From: CBDFNC01 sp965249895
GTDB taxonomy: Bacteria; Pseudomonadota; Gammaproteobacteria; Enterobacterales; CBDFNC01
Length of the DNA stretch: 64,000 nt
Assembly (NCBI GenBank): GCA_965249895.1
Contig: CBDFNC010000005.1
Coordinates: 2,790,001-2,854,000, forward strand
Direction: 5' to 3'
Positions 17,558-29,929 of this stretch are shown piece after piece. The position numbers and the translations under genes were made by a program. How positions within the stretch are numbered: the stretch's first letter is position 1; the number at the start of each line of letters is the position of its first letter. The notes beneath the pieces are model-generated. The model did not search any database and had not been told where the DNA came from. It worked only from the letters and a program-made list of their open reading frames with translations.

Positions 17558-18709
17558 TACAGTTCGGCCACCTTCACGGATAGCGAAACGTAGACCTTCA
17601 TCCATTGCAATTGGAGCGATTAGCTCTACAACGAATTTCAGGTTATCACCAGGCATTACCATTTCTACACCTTCTGGAAGCTCTACAGCACCAGTGATGT
17701 CAGTTGTACGGAAGTAGAACTGTGGACGGTAACCTTTGAAGAAAGGTGTGTGACGACCGCCTTCTTCTTTAGTCAGTACGTATACTTCTGACTCGAACTT
17801 AGTGTGAGGAGTGATTGAAGCTGGAGCAGCAAGGATCTGACCACGTTCAACGTCTTCACGCTTAGTACCACGTAATAGTACACCAACGTTCTCACCTGCA
17901 CGACCTTCGTCAAGCAGTTTACGGAACATTTCAACACCAGTACAAGTTGTCTTAACAGTCTCTTTAATACCAACGATTTCGATTTCTTCGCCGACTTTAA
18001 CGATACCACGCTCTACACGACCCGTTACAACAGTACCACGGCCTGAGATAGAGAAAACATCTTCGATTGGAAGTAGGAAAGGCTTGTCGATATCACGCTT
18101 TGGCTCTGGGATGTAGGTATCCAGTGCTTCAGCTAGTTCGATGATCTTGTCTTCCCACTCTTTCTCGCCTTCCAGGGCTTTCAGAGCGCTGCCCTGGATA
18201 ACTGGTAGGTCATCACCTGGGAAGTCATATTCAGAAAGAAGCTCACGAACTTCCATTTCAACCAGCTCTAACAGCTCTTCATCATCAACCATGTCACATT
18301 TGTTCATGAATACGATGATGAAAGGTACGCCAACCTGACGAGATAACAGGATGTGCTCGCGAGTCTGAGGCATAGGGCCGTCAGTTGCAGCAACAACCAG
18401 GATACCACCGTCCATCTGAGCAGCACCCGTGATCATGTTTTTAACATAATCCGCGTGTCCTGGGCAGTCTACGTGTGCGTAGTGACGACTTGGAGTGTCA
18501 TACTCTACGTGAGAAGTAGAGATAGTGATACCACGCTCGCGCTCTTCAGGAGCGTTATCGATAGCAGCGAAATCTTTAGCTTCACCGCCGTACGTTTTTG
18601 CAAGTACGTTAGTGATAGCAGCAGTTAGAGTAGTTTTACCGTGGTCAACGTGGCCGATAGTACCTACGTTGACATGCGGCTTCAAACGTTCAAATTTTTC
18701 TTTAGACAT
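17525..18709 (-). CDS. tuf: Elongation factor Tu
   Basis: GTPase that delivers aminoacyl-tRNA to the ribosome. From ATG 18709 it has 394 residues, the same as E. coli EF-Tu, and begins MSKEKFERLKPHVNVGTIGH; an in-frame extension upstream is not conserved. G1 is GHVDHGKTT (about residues 19-27), G3 DCPGHADYVK, G4 NKCDMVDD, and G5 contains GSALKAL. It lies after thrT as in the E. coli tufB unit. Its 3' end is part of a 77-bp tandem repeat. Confidence 0.99.
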   Translation of the reverse strand: MSKEKFERLKPHVNVGTIGHVDHGKTTLTAAITNVLAKTYGGEAKDFAAIDNAPEERERGITISTSHVEYDTPSRHYAHVDCPGHADYVKNMITGAAQMDGGILVVAATDGPMPQTREHILLSRQVGVPFIIVFMNKCDMVDDEELLELVEMEVRELLSEYDFPGDDLPVIQGSALKALEGEKEWEDKIIELAEALDTYIPEPKRDIDKPFLLPIEDVFSISGRGTVVTGRVERGIVKVGEEIEIVGIKETVKTTCTGVEMFRKLLDEGRAGENVGVLLRGTKREDVERGQILAAPASITPHTKFESEVYVLTKEEGGRHTPFFKGYRPQFYFRTTDITGAVELPEGVEMVMPGDNLKFVVELIAPIAMDEGLRFAIREGGRTVGAGVVAKIYE

Positions 18710-18792
18710 GACTGTCCTCTCTCGGTAAGAAACAACGGTGGTTACTAGGCCACGCTTTTTAAAAAACATTTATGATTTGAGTGCTTAAGGAG

Positions 18793-18868
18793 TGGTGCTG
18801 ATAGGCAGATTTGAACTGCCGACCTCACCCTTACCAAGGGTGCGCTCTACCAACTGAGCTATATCAGC
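18793..18868 (-). tRNA. thrT: tRNA-Thr (anticodon GGT)
   Basis: A 76-nt cloverleaf with encoded CCA and anticodon stem-loop CCCTTGGTAAGGG. It is the last tRNA before tuf, as thrT is in E. coli. An identical copy ends the rRNA operon at 23397-23472. Confidence 0.97.
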
Positions 18869-18876
18869 AATTAGAT

Positions 18877-18951
<75 letters not shown>

Positions 18952-18997
18952 TTCTAGCTTCTAGTTGCCACTTAAGGCTACTTCAAACCATAGAAAA

Positions 18998-19081
18998 TGG
19001 TGGAGGGGGGTGGATTCGAACCACCGAAGCTTTCGCGTCAGATTTACAGTCTGATCCCTTTGGCCACTCGGGAACCCCTCC
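18998..19081 (-). tRNA. tyrU: tRNA-Tyr (anticodon GTA)
   Basis: A long-variable-arm tRNA of 84 nt with encoded CCA, anticodon stem-loop CAGACTGTAAATCTG and acceptor GGAGGGG. It is the second tRNA of the cluster. Confidence 0.97.
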
Positions 19082-19086
19082 TTAAA

Positions 19087-19162
<76 letters not shown>

Positions 19163-19180
19163 GTCATTTAAGTGCTGCGA

Positions 19181-19209
19181 ATTCTATTGAATACCTTTCT
19201 GGGATGCAA
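19181..19209 (-). promoter_or_regulatory. Promoter of the tRNA-tuf unit
   Basis: On the minus strand TTGCAT, a 17-bp spacer and TAGAAT are followed by TCGCAGC before tRNA-Thr(TGT). An A/T-rich tract lies directly upstream of the -35 box. This is the layout of a stable-RNA promoter. Confidence 0.8.
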
Positions 19210-19273
19210 GACTCTTTTTGAAAAAAATTGCTTTCCCTGAGTCAAACGCCTAATTATTAGGCAAAGCATCAAG

Positions 19274-20242
19274 TTAGTCGCCGCTACGCAGGGAGATTTC
19301 ACCGCCAATATACGGTTTTACTAATCCATGTTGATCCAGTAGCACAGCTCCTGAATCATCAATCCCTCGACAGATGCCCCACTCTTCTTTTGTACCAACG
19401 ACTAATTTGATTGATTTTCCCACGAATGCATCAAGTTCATTCCACCTTTGGGTAAATGCCTGCAAGCCATCTTCTTCATAGTGCCGTAGAGAAAGGATGA
19501 GAGATTCGATCAATCGACCCGCTAATTGGTTACGATCAACCTCGTTAAGGGTCAAGGTATTAAGATCTATCCAGGGTTGATCAATTTGACTGGCTGCCTG
19601 TTCAGGCATTTTCACATTTAGCCCTACGCCAATTACTAATTGACAAGGACCTTGCACCTGGGCGGACATTTCTACCAGTATACCCGCCAGTTTCTTGCCG
19701 CTAGCATAAACATCATTCGGCCATTTTAACCCCACTCCGTCAACGCCAAGGGAAGCAAGTGCATTCACAACTGCGATACCAGCAACCAGGCTTAACCCCA
19801 TTGCCGCCGACATGCCTGATTCCAGGTTCCAATACATAGAAAGGTAGAGATGAGAGCCCATAGGTGACACCCAGGTTCGTCCGCGGCGCCCCTTTCCAGC
19901 TGTTTGGCATTCGGCGATACATACATGTCCCTTTTTCAGGGCATTTAATTCACCCATCAGCTTTTTATTGGTGGAATCGATAACTGTATGAACTTCTATT
20001 GCATCGTTGTTTGCGAATTCGGCTATTAAATTTTTGTCTAACAAGCTAAGGGGAGATGACAGCCTGTACCCTTTACCAGTAACCCTGTGGATATCCAACC
20101 CTAAGTCTTGCAAGGTCCCAATATGCTTACTAATGGCTGCGCGGGACACACCTAATAGCTCCCCCACTTTTTGCCCTGAATGAAATTCACCATCGGCCAG
20201 GAGTTTTAATAAAGATTCAGTTTTCTTATTGAGTTCGGTCAT
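19274..20242 (-). CDS. birA: Biotin-protein ligase / biotin operon repressor BirA
   Basis: Bifunctional protein: it makes biotinyl-AMP, transfers biotin to acetyl-CoA carboxylase, and represses biotin genes. It has 322 residues. An N-terminal winged helix (about residues 1-65, VGELLGVSRAAISKHIGTLQ) is followed by the ligase domain with GKGRRGRTW (about residues 115-123) and LKWPNDV. The C-terminal SH3-like domain is present. It starts 9 bp after murB, so the two are probably one operon. No coaA or coaX gene lies between birA and the tRNA cluster. Confidence 0.97.
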   Translation of the reverse strand: MTELNKKTESLLKLLADGEFHSGQKVGELLGVSRAAISKHIGTLQDLGLDIHRVTGKGYRLSSPLSLLDKNLIAEFANNDAIEVHTVIDSTNKKLMGELNALKKGHVCIAECQTAGKGRRGRTWVSPMGSHLYLSMYWNLESGMSAAMGLSLVAGIAVVNALASLGVDGVGLKWPNDVYASGKKLAGILVEMSAQVQGPCQLVIGVGLNVKMPEQAASQIDQPWIDLNTLTLNEVDRNQLAGRLIESLILSLRHYEEDGLQAFTQRWNELDAFVGKSIKLVVGTKEEWGICRGIDDSGAVLLDQHGLVKPYIGGEISLRSGD

Positions 20243-20251
20243 ATCCCACCT

Positions 20252-21292
20252 CTAAACGGTTATCCTTTTTAGGTTTTCGAGCTTGGTTTCTCCATTCGCT
20301 CCGATAAACCTCACTTCATGTTCCAGTTCGACACCAAATTTTTCTTTAACTGCACATTTAACTTTCCAGGCCAAATCAACTATGTCCTGTGGCTCCGCTT
20401 GATTAAGGTTAACTATCACCAGGGCCTGCTTAACATGCACAGCAGCCCCGCCGATACGTGCGCCTTTTAAGCCACACTGGTCGATCAACCAACCCGCAGC
20501 CAACTTAGTATGTTCGAGGTCAGCGGTCGCATAACAAGGCATATCGGGAAATTGCTCTTTCAGCGATAACGCAATAGGTGTTGCTACGACAGGGTTTTTA
20601 AAGAAGCTGCCAGCATTGCCAATTTCATCAGGATCAGGCAGTTTTTCTTTCCTAACCTGGCAAACTAATTCAAAGATATCTTTTGCGGTTGCTGTGTTAA
20701 GTAGGGACTTTAAATCGCCATATGCTGTTTTCGGTTGCCATAACTTAGGGATATGCAGGCATACAGATAACACCAGGTGAGTATGTTTAAATGCGTGCTT
20801 AAAGATACTATCCCGATAACCAAACAAGCACTCATCTTTACTGAGTGTGACGATTTCCTTTCGTTCTAAATCATAGGCCGTGACGCTGAAACAATAGTCG
20901 CAGAACTCTTTACCGTAAGCGCCAATATTTTGGATCGGTGCAGCACCTACAGTACCGGGTATCAAGGCTAGATTTTCTAAACCATATACACTTTGCTCAA
21001 TACACCAACGAACAAAGCCATGCCAGCTTTCACCTGCCTGTACATTAACAACCCATTGATCTTTATGGCTTTCTACTGTCTTACCTAAAAGTTCAGCTTT
21101 AACTAGCGTGCCTTGAAAGTCCTCACAAAATAGCAAATTGCTCCCTGCTCCCAGAAATAGATAGCTGGCGTCTTTATCCACAGAAAACCCTTGAAGATCT
21201 TCCATGGATTCGATTGTGACTAATTTATTCGTTGTGACAGCCAGGCCGAAGCTATTCATAGCCTGTAGCGATACATCTCTGGTTACTTTCAT
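20252..21292 (-). CDS. murB: UDP-N-acetylenolpyruvoylglucosamine reductase
   Basis: FAD enzyme that reduces UDP-GlcNAc-enolpyruvate to UDP-MurNAc in peptidoglycan synthesis. It has 346 residues, the type I (E. coli-like) length. The FAD domain has LFLGAGSNLLF and PGTVGAAPIQNIGAYG. The catalytic serine is in NAGSFFKNP (about residue 228), and the end keeps the conserved ELEHEVRFIG. Its ATG shares the sequence CATG (21290-21293) with the start of the divergent acetyltransferase gene. Confidence 0.97.
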   Translation of the reverse strand: MKVTRDVSLQAMNSFGLAVTTNKLVTIESMEDLQGFSVDKDASYLFLGAGSNLLFCEDFQGTLVKAELLGKTVESHKDQWVVNVQAGESWHGFVRWCIEQSVYGLENLALIPGTVGAAPIQNIGAYGKEFCDYCFSVTAYDLERKEIVTLSKDECLFGYRDSIFKHAFKHTHLVLSVCLHIPKLWQPKTAYGDLKSLLNTATAKDIFELVCQVRKEKLPDPDEIGNAGSFFKNPVVATPIALSLKEQFPDMPCYATADLEHTKLAAGWLIDQCGLKGARIGGAAVHVKQALVIVNLNQAEPQDIVDLAWKVKCAVKEKFGVELEHEVRFIGANGETKLENLKRITV

Positions 21293-21779
21293 GGCAAACT
21301 ACAAAAACAGGAAAGCAGGCAGTTTACCCCATCACCCCATTAATTACAGGCTCCTTGTTTTGAAATTAGGCACTCTGGAAAAGATTAAGTATCCACTGGT
21401 AGCAAAGTTCTATAAGGCTTACTACCCCGCAGGAAAAATAAAGGCCGAAGACGAAGTCTATTATTGCTCGTTATCATCGGAGATAGCTGCATTGGCCAAA
21501 TTAAGGCCATTAACTGATGGGGCTTTTCTAACCGCTATGGTCACCCACCCCGACCATAGAAATCAAGGTTTGGCCCGGTCACTCCTTGAATACATTCTCG
21601 AGAAGCAGTGTTCCGGTATTTACTGCTTTGCTAGCAGCTTACTGAGGCCAATCTACTTGAGCTTTGGTTTTGTGGAATTAAACAAGGAAACTTTAGAGGG
21701 TGAAGTTCAAGCTTTGTATTTCCAATATAGTAAACACAAATCTCTATTGATTTTTTATCGAAAAAATAAATTTAGGTGA
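21291..21779 (+). CDS. GNAT-family N-acetyltransferase
   Basis: Probable acyl-CoA-dependent N-acetyltransferase with unknown substrate. From ATG 21291 it has 162 residues. The acetyl-CoA binding motif A is HPDHRNQGLARSLLEYIL (about residues 85-102), followed by IYLSFGF, typical of the GNAT C-terminus. The ATG overlaps the murB start on the other strand. A longer frame from 21204 would run into murB and is unlikely, and a start further in is possible because the first 20 residues are not GNAT-like. It is convergent with the rRNA operon. Confidence 0.75.
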   Translation: MANYKNRKAGSLPHHPINYRLLVLKLGTLEKIKYPLVAKFYKAYYPAGKIKAEDEVYYCSLSSEIAALAKLRPLTDGAFLTAMVTHPDHRNQGLARSLLEYILEKQCSGIYCFASSLLRPIYLSFGFVELNKETLEGEVQALYFQYSKHKSLLIFYRKNKFR

Positions 21780-21805
21780 AAGAAAATATTAACTAGTACC
21801 CGAGA

Positions 21806-22021
21806 TCATAAGTCCGTGCAAATTTGCTCGTTATTTGTACGGCCGTTAATTTCTAGCGGGCTAACCCTTTTAAGCACCAGCGTGTTCTTATCTTCAATTG
21901 TCCACTCAAACTCTTCCCCTTTCTCCATGCTTAAGGCTTCAGCAATCGCTGCTGGCATATTGAGGTAAAAGGATTTATTAGTCGGTCTTTGTACTTTTTG
22001 TATTTTTACTTTGTAACCCAT
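21806..22021 (-). CDS. AbrB/MazE/SpoVT-type DNA-binding protein carried by the IS
   Basis: A 71-residue protein whose residues 3-50 fit a swapped-hairpin AbrB fold: KIQKVQRPTNKSFYLNMPAA, an acidic turn with EKGEEFEWTIEDKNTLVLKR. No toxin gene lies beside it, so it is not an ordinary toxin-antitoxin pair. It lies wholly within the inverted repeats of the IS630-type element and diverges from the transposase. The palindrome at 22055-22078 is a likely binding site. Control of transposase expression is an inference. Confidence 0.78.
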   Translation of the reverse strand: MGYKVKIQKVQRPTNKSFYLNMPAAIAEALSMEKGEEFEWTIEDKNTLVLKRVSPLEINGRTNNEQICTDL

Positions 22022-22054
22022 TGTCTTCCCAAAGCTGATTAGCTATCACACCAT

Positions 22055-22078
22055 AAATATAGTATATTAACTATATTT
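22055..22078. promoter_or_regulatory. Palindromic operator between regulator and transposase
   Basis: AAATATAGT, six bases, then ACTATATTT: a perfect 9-bp inverted repeat ending 8 bp before the transposase ATG and 33 bp before the regulator start. It overlaps the only TATA-like -10 candidates in this short gap. Binding by the AbrB-like protein is inferred. Confidence 0.65.
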
Positions 22079-22086
22079 GATTGGCG

Positions 22087-23319
22087 ATGAATACCTTATT
22101 TCCTACGCAATATGCAAATGACATCACTACAACTATTTTATCAATGTTGCGATGTTACACCACCCCAGCCTGTATTCTGACTCGGTTAAAGGCTGTCTTG
22201 CTCATTAACGAGACCTTTAATATGAACAAAGTAGCCAGAGAATTGGGGGTTAGTTGTAATTTCGTCATTAAGTGGAGGGACAGAGCTCGGTTGTTGTTTG
22301 CTGCCTGGCCCACTGACTTGGTGAGCAAAAAAGACAAGCAAGGTTTCTTATGTAAAGCTTTCTCTGATTCACCCAGAAGCGGGGCGCCGCTGACCTATAC
22401 CGAAGAGCAGCTATGTAATCTGATGGCTCTGGCGCTAAAAGAGCCGACCAAATGTGGAAGAGAAATTACTCATTGGACACATACAGAACTGGCCGATGAA
22501 GCGAATATACAACAATTAGCCTCAGGGATATCAAAAAGCACTGTCGGACGTTTTCTCAGACAGGTCGATATCAGGCCACATCGCTCTACCTACTGGCTTA
22601 ACCCCAAGGTTAAGGATGACGAGGAGTTTAAGAAGGAAGTCAATCATGTCTGTGATACCTATCATCAAGCCTCAATGCTGGCCGAGGAGAATGTTATCAC
22701 TGTGTCAGTAGATGAAAAAACAGGTATCCAGGCATTAGAGCGCATTTCGCCTGATAAGCCAACAAAACAAGGAATGATTGAAAAGCGGGAGTTTGAATAT
22801 AAACGTCACGGAACGCTCAGTCTGACGCCAAGTTTCAATATAGTGACTGGTCAGATAATGAATTATCGTATCGCTGAAACACGCAACGAGGTGGATTTCT
22901 GTGAGCATATAAAACAAACGGTGGCGATATCCCCGGAAAGTACCTGGGTGATAGTGACGGACCAATTGAATGTGCATAAGTCGGAAACGCTGGTTCGGTT
23001 TGTCGCAGAACGTTGTGGCATAGATGAAGAGCTTGGCGTTAAGGGAAAATCAGGTATCCTCAAGGATACCGTGTCCAGGCAGCAATTTTTGAGTGATAAA
23101 TCTCATCGCATCCGTTTTGTTTATACACCAAAGCACTGCTCATGGTTGAACCAGGTCGAGATTTGGTTTGGCATCTTATCGCGAAAGTTACTCAAGCGGG
23201 GAAACTTCACTAGCTTGGAGGATCTACGAGGGAAACTGACCCGGTTTATCAGCTATTTTAATAAACAGCTGGCGAAACCATTTAAATGGACTTACAAAGG
23301 GAAGGTATTGACGGCCTGA
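22087..23319 (+). CDS. IS630-family transposase (DDE)
   Basis: Cut-and-paste transposase of the IS630/Tc1-mariner superfamily. From ATG 22087 it has 410 residues; a TTG two codons upstream is also possible. An N-terminal helix-turn-helix (ARELGVSCNFVIKWRDRAR, about residues 45-63) precedes the catalytic domain with VSVDEKTG, VTDQLNVHKS and LNQVEIWFG as the D, D and E motifs. The frame is intact, so the element may still be active. It is unrelated in detail to the broken IS630 gene further along the window. Confidence 0.9.
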   Translation: MNTLFPTQYANDITTTILSMLRCYTTPACILTRLKAVLLINETFNMNKVARELGVSCNFVIKWRDRARLLFAAWPTDLVSKKDKQGFLCKAFSDSPRSGAPLTYTEEQLCNLMALALKEPTKCGREITHWTHTELADEANIQQLASGISKSTVGRFLRQVDIRPHRSTYWLNPKVKDDEEFKKEVNHVCDTYHQASMLAEENVITVSVDEKTGIQALERISPDKPTKQGMIEKREFEYKRHGTLSLTPSFNIVTGQIMNYRIAETRNEVDFCEHIKQTVAISPESTWVIVTDQLNVHKSETLVRFVAERCGIDEELGVKGKSGILKDTVSRQQFLSDKSHRIRFVYTPKHCSWLNQVEIWFGILSRKLLKRGNFTSLEDLRGKLTRFISYFNKQLAKPFKWTYKGKVLTA

Positions 23320-23396
23320 TCAAATAACCGCCATTTTTGAACGTATTTATGACCCGAGGTACTAGGTATCGAAGAAAGCGTGGAAAAGGAAAGAAG

Positions 23397-23472
23397 TGGT
23401 GCTGATAGGCAGATTTGAACTGCCGACCTCACCCTTACCAAGGGTGCGCTCTACCAACTGAGCTATATCAGC
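23397..23472 (-). tRNA. thrV: tRNA-Thr (anticodon GGT), distal tRNA of an rRNA operon
   Basis: Identical over 76 nt to the copy before tuf. It lies 61 bp after the 5S gene, as thrV does in E. coli rrnD. The IS630-type element begins 33 bp downstream and no terminator is visible before it. Confidence 0.96.
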
Positions 23473-23533
23473 GCCTTAAACGCGTAATCGCAAGCTTAAG
23501 CTCGCGATTTTAGTCAAAATATGACTGAATTGG

Positions 23534-23652
23534 TGCCTGGCAGTGTCCTACTCTCACATGGGGAAACCCCACACTACCATCGGCGCTATTGCGTTTCACT
23601 ACTGAGTTCGGCATGGAGTCAGGTGGGTCCACAATGCTATGGCCGCCAGGCG
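23534..23652 (-). rRNA. rrf: 5S rRNA, operon 1
   Basis: About 119 nt, recognised from the complementary ends GCCTGGCGGCC and GGACACTGCCAGGC and the loop CCATGCCGAACTCAG. The exact ends are estimated. It differs from the second copy near the 3' end (g at 23535 against a at 41892). Confidence 0.96.
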
Positions 23653-23766
23653 ATAACTTGTTTTGCTCTCGCGCTAAGCGCGTGAGCTTTAAAATCTGGA
23701 AGTGATAAAGTTCGCAACAGCTCTTTGTCTTCTCACACCTTTACTTCGTAAAAGTGTTGCCAGACC

Positions 23767-23792
23767 TTCACTTTTTGCAAGCAAAAAGTGAA
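23767..23792. repeat. Perfect palindrome in the 23S-5S spacer
   Basis: TTCACTTTTTGC, AA, then GCAAAAAGTGAA: 12-bp arms around a two-base centre. It is one of several GC-AA-GC centred palindromes in the rRNA spacers (see also 29338-29357 and 29369-29390), and is repeated in operon 2. It would fold into a hairpin in the pre-rRNA, probably a processing or spacer structure. Confidence 0.75.
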
Positions 23793-23907
23793 TAGTTCGC
23801 AAGTAATCTTTTGGTATTAACACCCTAATGCTTAGTTTCCTCTCACATGTCTGCGACATGTTGCCGGAACTGCGCGGGTTACTTCGTAACACCGCTTAGG
23901 AGTTGTA

Positions 23908-26796
<2,889 letters not shown>

Positions 26797-27244
26797 ATAC
26801 AACACCTAAACAGTGTCGTATTGCAGGACCCACTTTCGTGCATCCTTTGTCTTTACCAAGACACTTGCGAACTATAACTGAGCTTTTACTTGTAAAAGCG
26901 ACCTGCCTGACAACATCATTTACCAAGTAAATGTGTGATAAGGCGCTAATACAAACTCAGTACGTGCTAAGTTTTAACACTTAACATTTATTTCTATTGT
27001 TTGAATTGTTTCCGAAGAAACAACTCGGTATTAAACACATCGAGTATTATCACCAAGTGATAATACGTAACATACCGATTTTGCAACGCAAAATGGTGGT
27101 TACTAATGTATTCAATGAACTTTATCAGCTTTCCAAATTTTTAAAGAGCGAGCTTTCTTTATTGCTAAAAAAAGCCAAAGATAAATCCTGCGATTTATCT
27201 TTGGCCTCTTGGCCTTTTATTCTCTGCGAGGAGAATAGAAGAAG
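26797..27244 (-). other. tRNA-Ala to 23S spacer, operon 1, with boxA
   Basis: No gene. On the minus strand a boxA-like CGCTCTTTAAAAATTT lies at about 27135-27150, followed by sequence leading into the 23S processing stem. Another short palindrome (GCTTTTAC/GTAAAAGC) lies near 26882-26900. A strong hairpin with a U run precedes the boxA and is listed separately. Confidence 0.75.
27167..27205 (-). terminator. Terminator-like hairpin inside rRNA operon 1
   Basis: On the minus strand GCCAAAGATAAATC, loop GCAG, then GATTTATCTTTGGC form a perfect 14-bp stem followed by seven U. It lies between tRNA-Ala and the 23S boxA. By shape it is an intrinsic terminator, so 23S and 5S synthesis would depend on rRNA antitermination; a processing stem is the alternative. 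Confidence 0.7.
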
Positions 27245-27320
27245 TGGTGGAGCTAAGCGGGATCGAACCGCTGACCTCCTGCGTGCAAGGCAGGCGCTCT
27301 CCCAGCTGAGCTATAGCCCC
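27245..27320 (-). tRNA. alaT: tRNA-Ala (anticodon TGC), rRNA spacer
   Basis: A 76-nt cloverleaf with encoded CCA, 5' GGGGCTATAGCTCAGCTGGG and anticodon loop CTTGCAC. It has the usual spacer position after tRNA-Ile, though a degenerate tRNA lies between the two. Confidence 0.97.
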
Positions 27321-27455
27321 ATATCTTCTTAACAACATCGACTCCAAACTACCAGGGAGAAGTAGTTTAGTTCCAAATCATTCTAAGGTAAGGCATTAAG
27401 AGAGGAAGTTTAGTGTACTAAACGACGAGCTTGATAACGCAAAATTAGGATAATT

Positions 27456-27547
27456 TGGTGGGTCTGAGTAGATTTGAAAGAACCACGCCCTCACTGCTCT
27501 TTTCATAGAGAGTAGGGGTGCGCTCTAACCAACTAGTTACAGACACC
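27456..27547 (-). pseudogene. Degenerate second tRNA-Ile copy
   Basis: About 92 nt resembling the adjacent tRNA-Ile at both ends (D-arm GTTGGTTAGAGCGCACCCCT and 3' AAATCTACTCAGACCCACCA), but the anticodon arm is replaced by a ~15-nt longer unrelated sequence. The T-stem no longer pairs, and the D-arm has CTAGTTGG for CTCAGTTGG. It cannot form a normal tRNA. It probably arose by duplication of tRNA-Ile followed by decay. Confidence 0.8.
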
Positions 27548-27565
27548 GGAAACCAATCAAATGAT

Positions 27566-27642
<77 letters not shown>

Positions 27643-27774
27643 GATGTTTTTTGCTCTATTTAATCAGACAATTTGTGTGGGCACTCCCTGAACATCTCGA
27701 AGAGATGTGACCGGTCAAACAGCAGCTTTTACGAAGTAAAAGTGCGAGTTAACAACAGTTCGAGTCGCTTTAGG

Positions 27775-29317
<1,543 letters not shown>

Positions 29318-29337
29318 AAAGTTTTTTTGCCCTCTCA

Positions 29338-29390
29338 TTTATTCGCAAGCGAATAAACTGTCGGACGAGATGTTTTGCAAGCAAAACATC
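29338..29390. repeat. Two palindromes in the 16S leader
   Basis: TTTATTCGC-AA-GCGAATAAA (29338-29357) and GATGTTTTGC-AA-GCAAAACATC (29369-29390) are perfect inverted repeats just upstream of 16S. Both have the GC-AA-GC centre seen elsewhere in the rRNA spacers. They are conserved in operon 2 except for an adjacent base. Confidence 0.7.
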
Positions 29391-29540
29391 CTGCTCAATG
29401 GATTCTGGTTTTCATTCCCACTATAAATAGTGGTCATAAAGTCGTTCTGTCGAACATCCAAAATATTGAGAAAATCGTTTACAGCTAAGCTGCTTAGCGA
29501 GCCTCAAGTACTGTTGGAGTGTCCACACAGATTGTCTGAT

Positions 29541-29557
29541 TAAATTGTTAAAGAGCG
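29541..29557 (-). promoter_or_regulatory. rRNA leader boxA, operon 1
   Basis: On the minus strand CGCTCTTTAACAATTTA matches the rRNA antitermination boxA. It lies about 225 bases before 16S and has a copy at 47620-47636 in operon 2. Confidence 0.85.
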
Positions 29558-29743
29558 TTGAGTCGGCGCTTGAACCACCTCGTCAGGGCTGCATATACTA
29601 CGCTAGCCGTTTCGAAAGTCAACTGCTAATCCCGAAGAAGATTGCAATTTTCTTTCCAGGGTTGAAACCGCAGCTTCGAACCTGACCGATGTCGCTTCAG
29701 CCCTTGTCCCGTATGGGGTGGCCTGCCGTCTCAGTGGTTGCGC

Positions 29744-29771
29744 ATTATAGAGATGCGGCGCACAAGCGCAA
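29744..29771 (-). promoter_or_regulatory. rRNA operon 1 promoter
   Basis: On the minus strand TTGCGC, a 16-bp spacer and TATAAT are followed by GCGCAACC. The 16-bp spacer and GC-rich discriminator are typical of stringently controlled rrn P1 promoters. It is about 430 bp before 16S. Sequence similarity with operon 2 fades just upstream of this point. Confidence 0.85.
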
Positions 29772-29929
29772 GGCTTTTTTGTAAAAACAGTCTGTTTTTT
29801 TGAAGATCACGTTGAAACGTCTATTTATCGCACAACACAGAATAATTCTCAAACAACTCAGTTCCAGAAACAGACACTAAACCAGAAAAGGTTCATTGTA
29901 AAAATGAGTCATACCATTCGGTATATTTA

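Larger units (their letters stand above)
21794..23364. mobile_element. Intact IS630-type element with an AbrB-like passenger gene
   Basis: Terminal inverted repeats start AGTACCCGAGATCATAA on the left and AGTACCTCGGGTCATAA on the right (reverse complement), with about 21 of 28 positions matching. Both ends are flanked by TA (21794-21795 and 23363-23364), the target duplication of IS630/Tc1-mariner elements. Inside are two divergent genes, an AbrB-like regulator and a DDE transposase, with a palindrome between them. The element sits between the acetyltransferase gene and the last tRNA of the rRNA operon. Confidence 0.88.

Noticed and set aside
21806..22021. A MazE-type antitoxin as part of a toxin-antitoxin module
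   Set aside because: There is no toxin gene on either side; the gene lies inside the IS inverted repeats and pairs with the transposase.
27456..27547. A functional tRNA with a long variable arm
   Set aside because: The anticodon and T stems do not pair and the outer parts match tRNA-Ile, so it is a degenerate copy.
29772..29929. Outer end of the old IS630 element
   Set aside because: I could not find an inverted repeat matching the region near 41742-41850, so no border is claimed.
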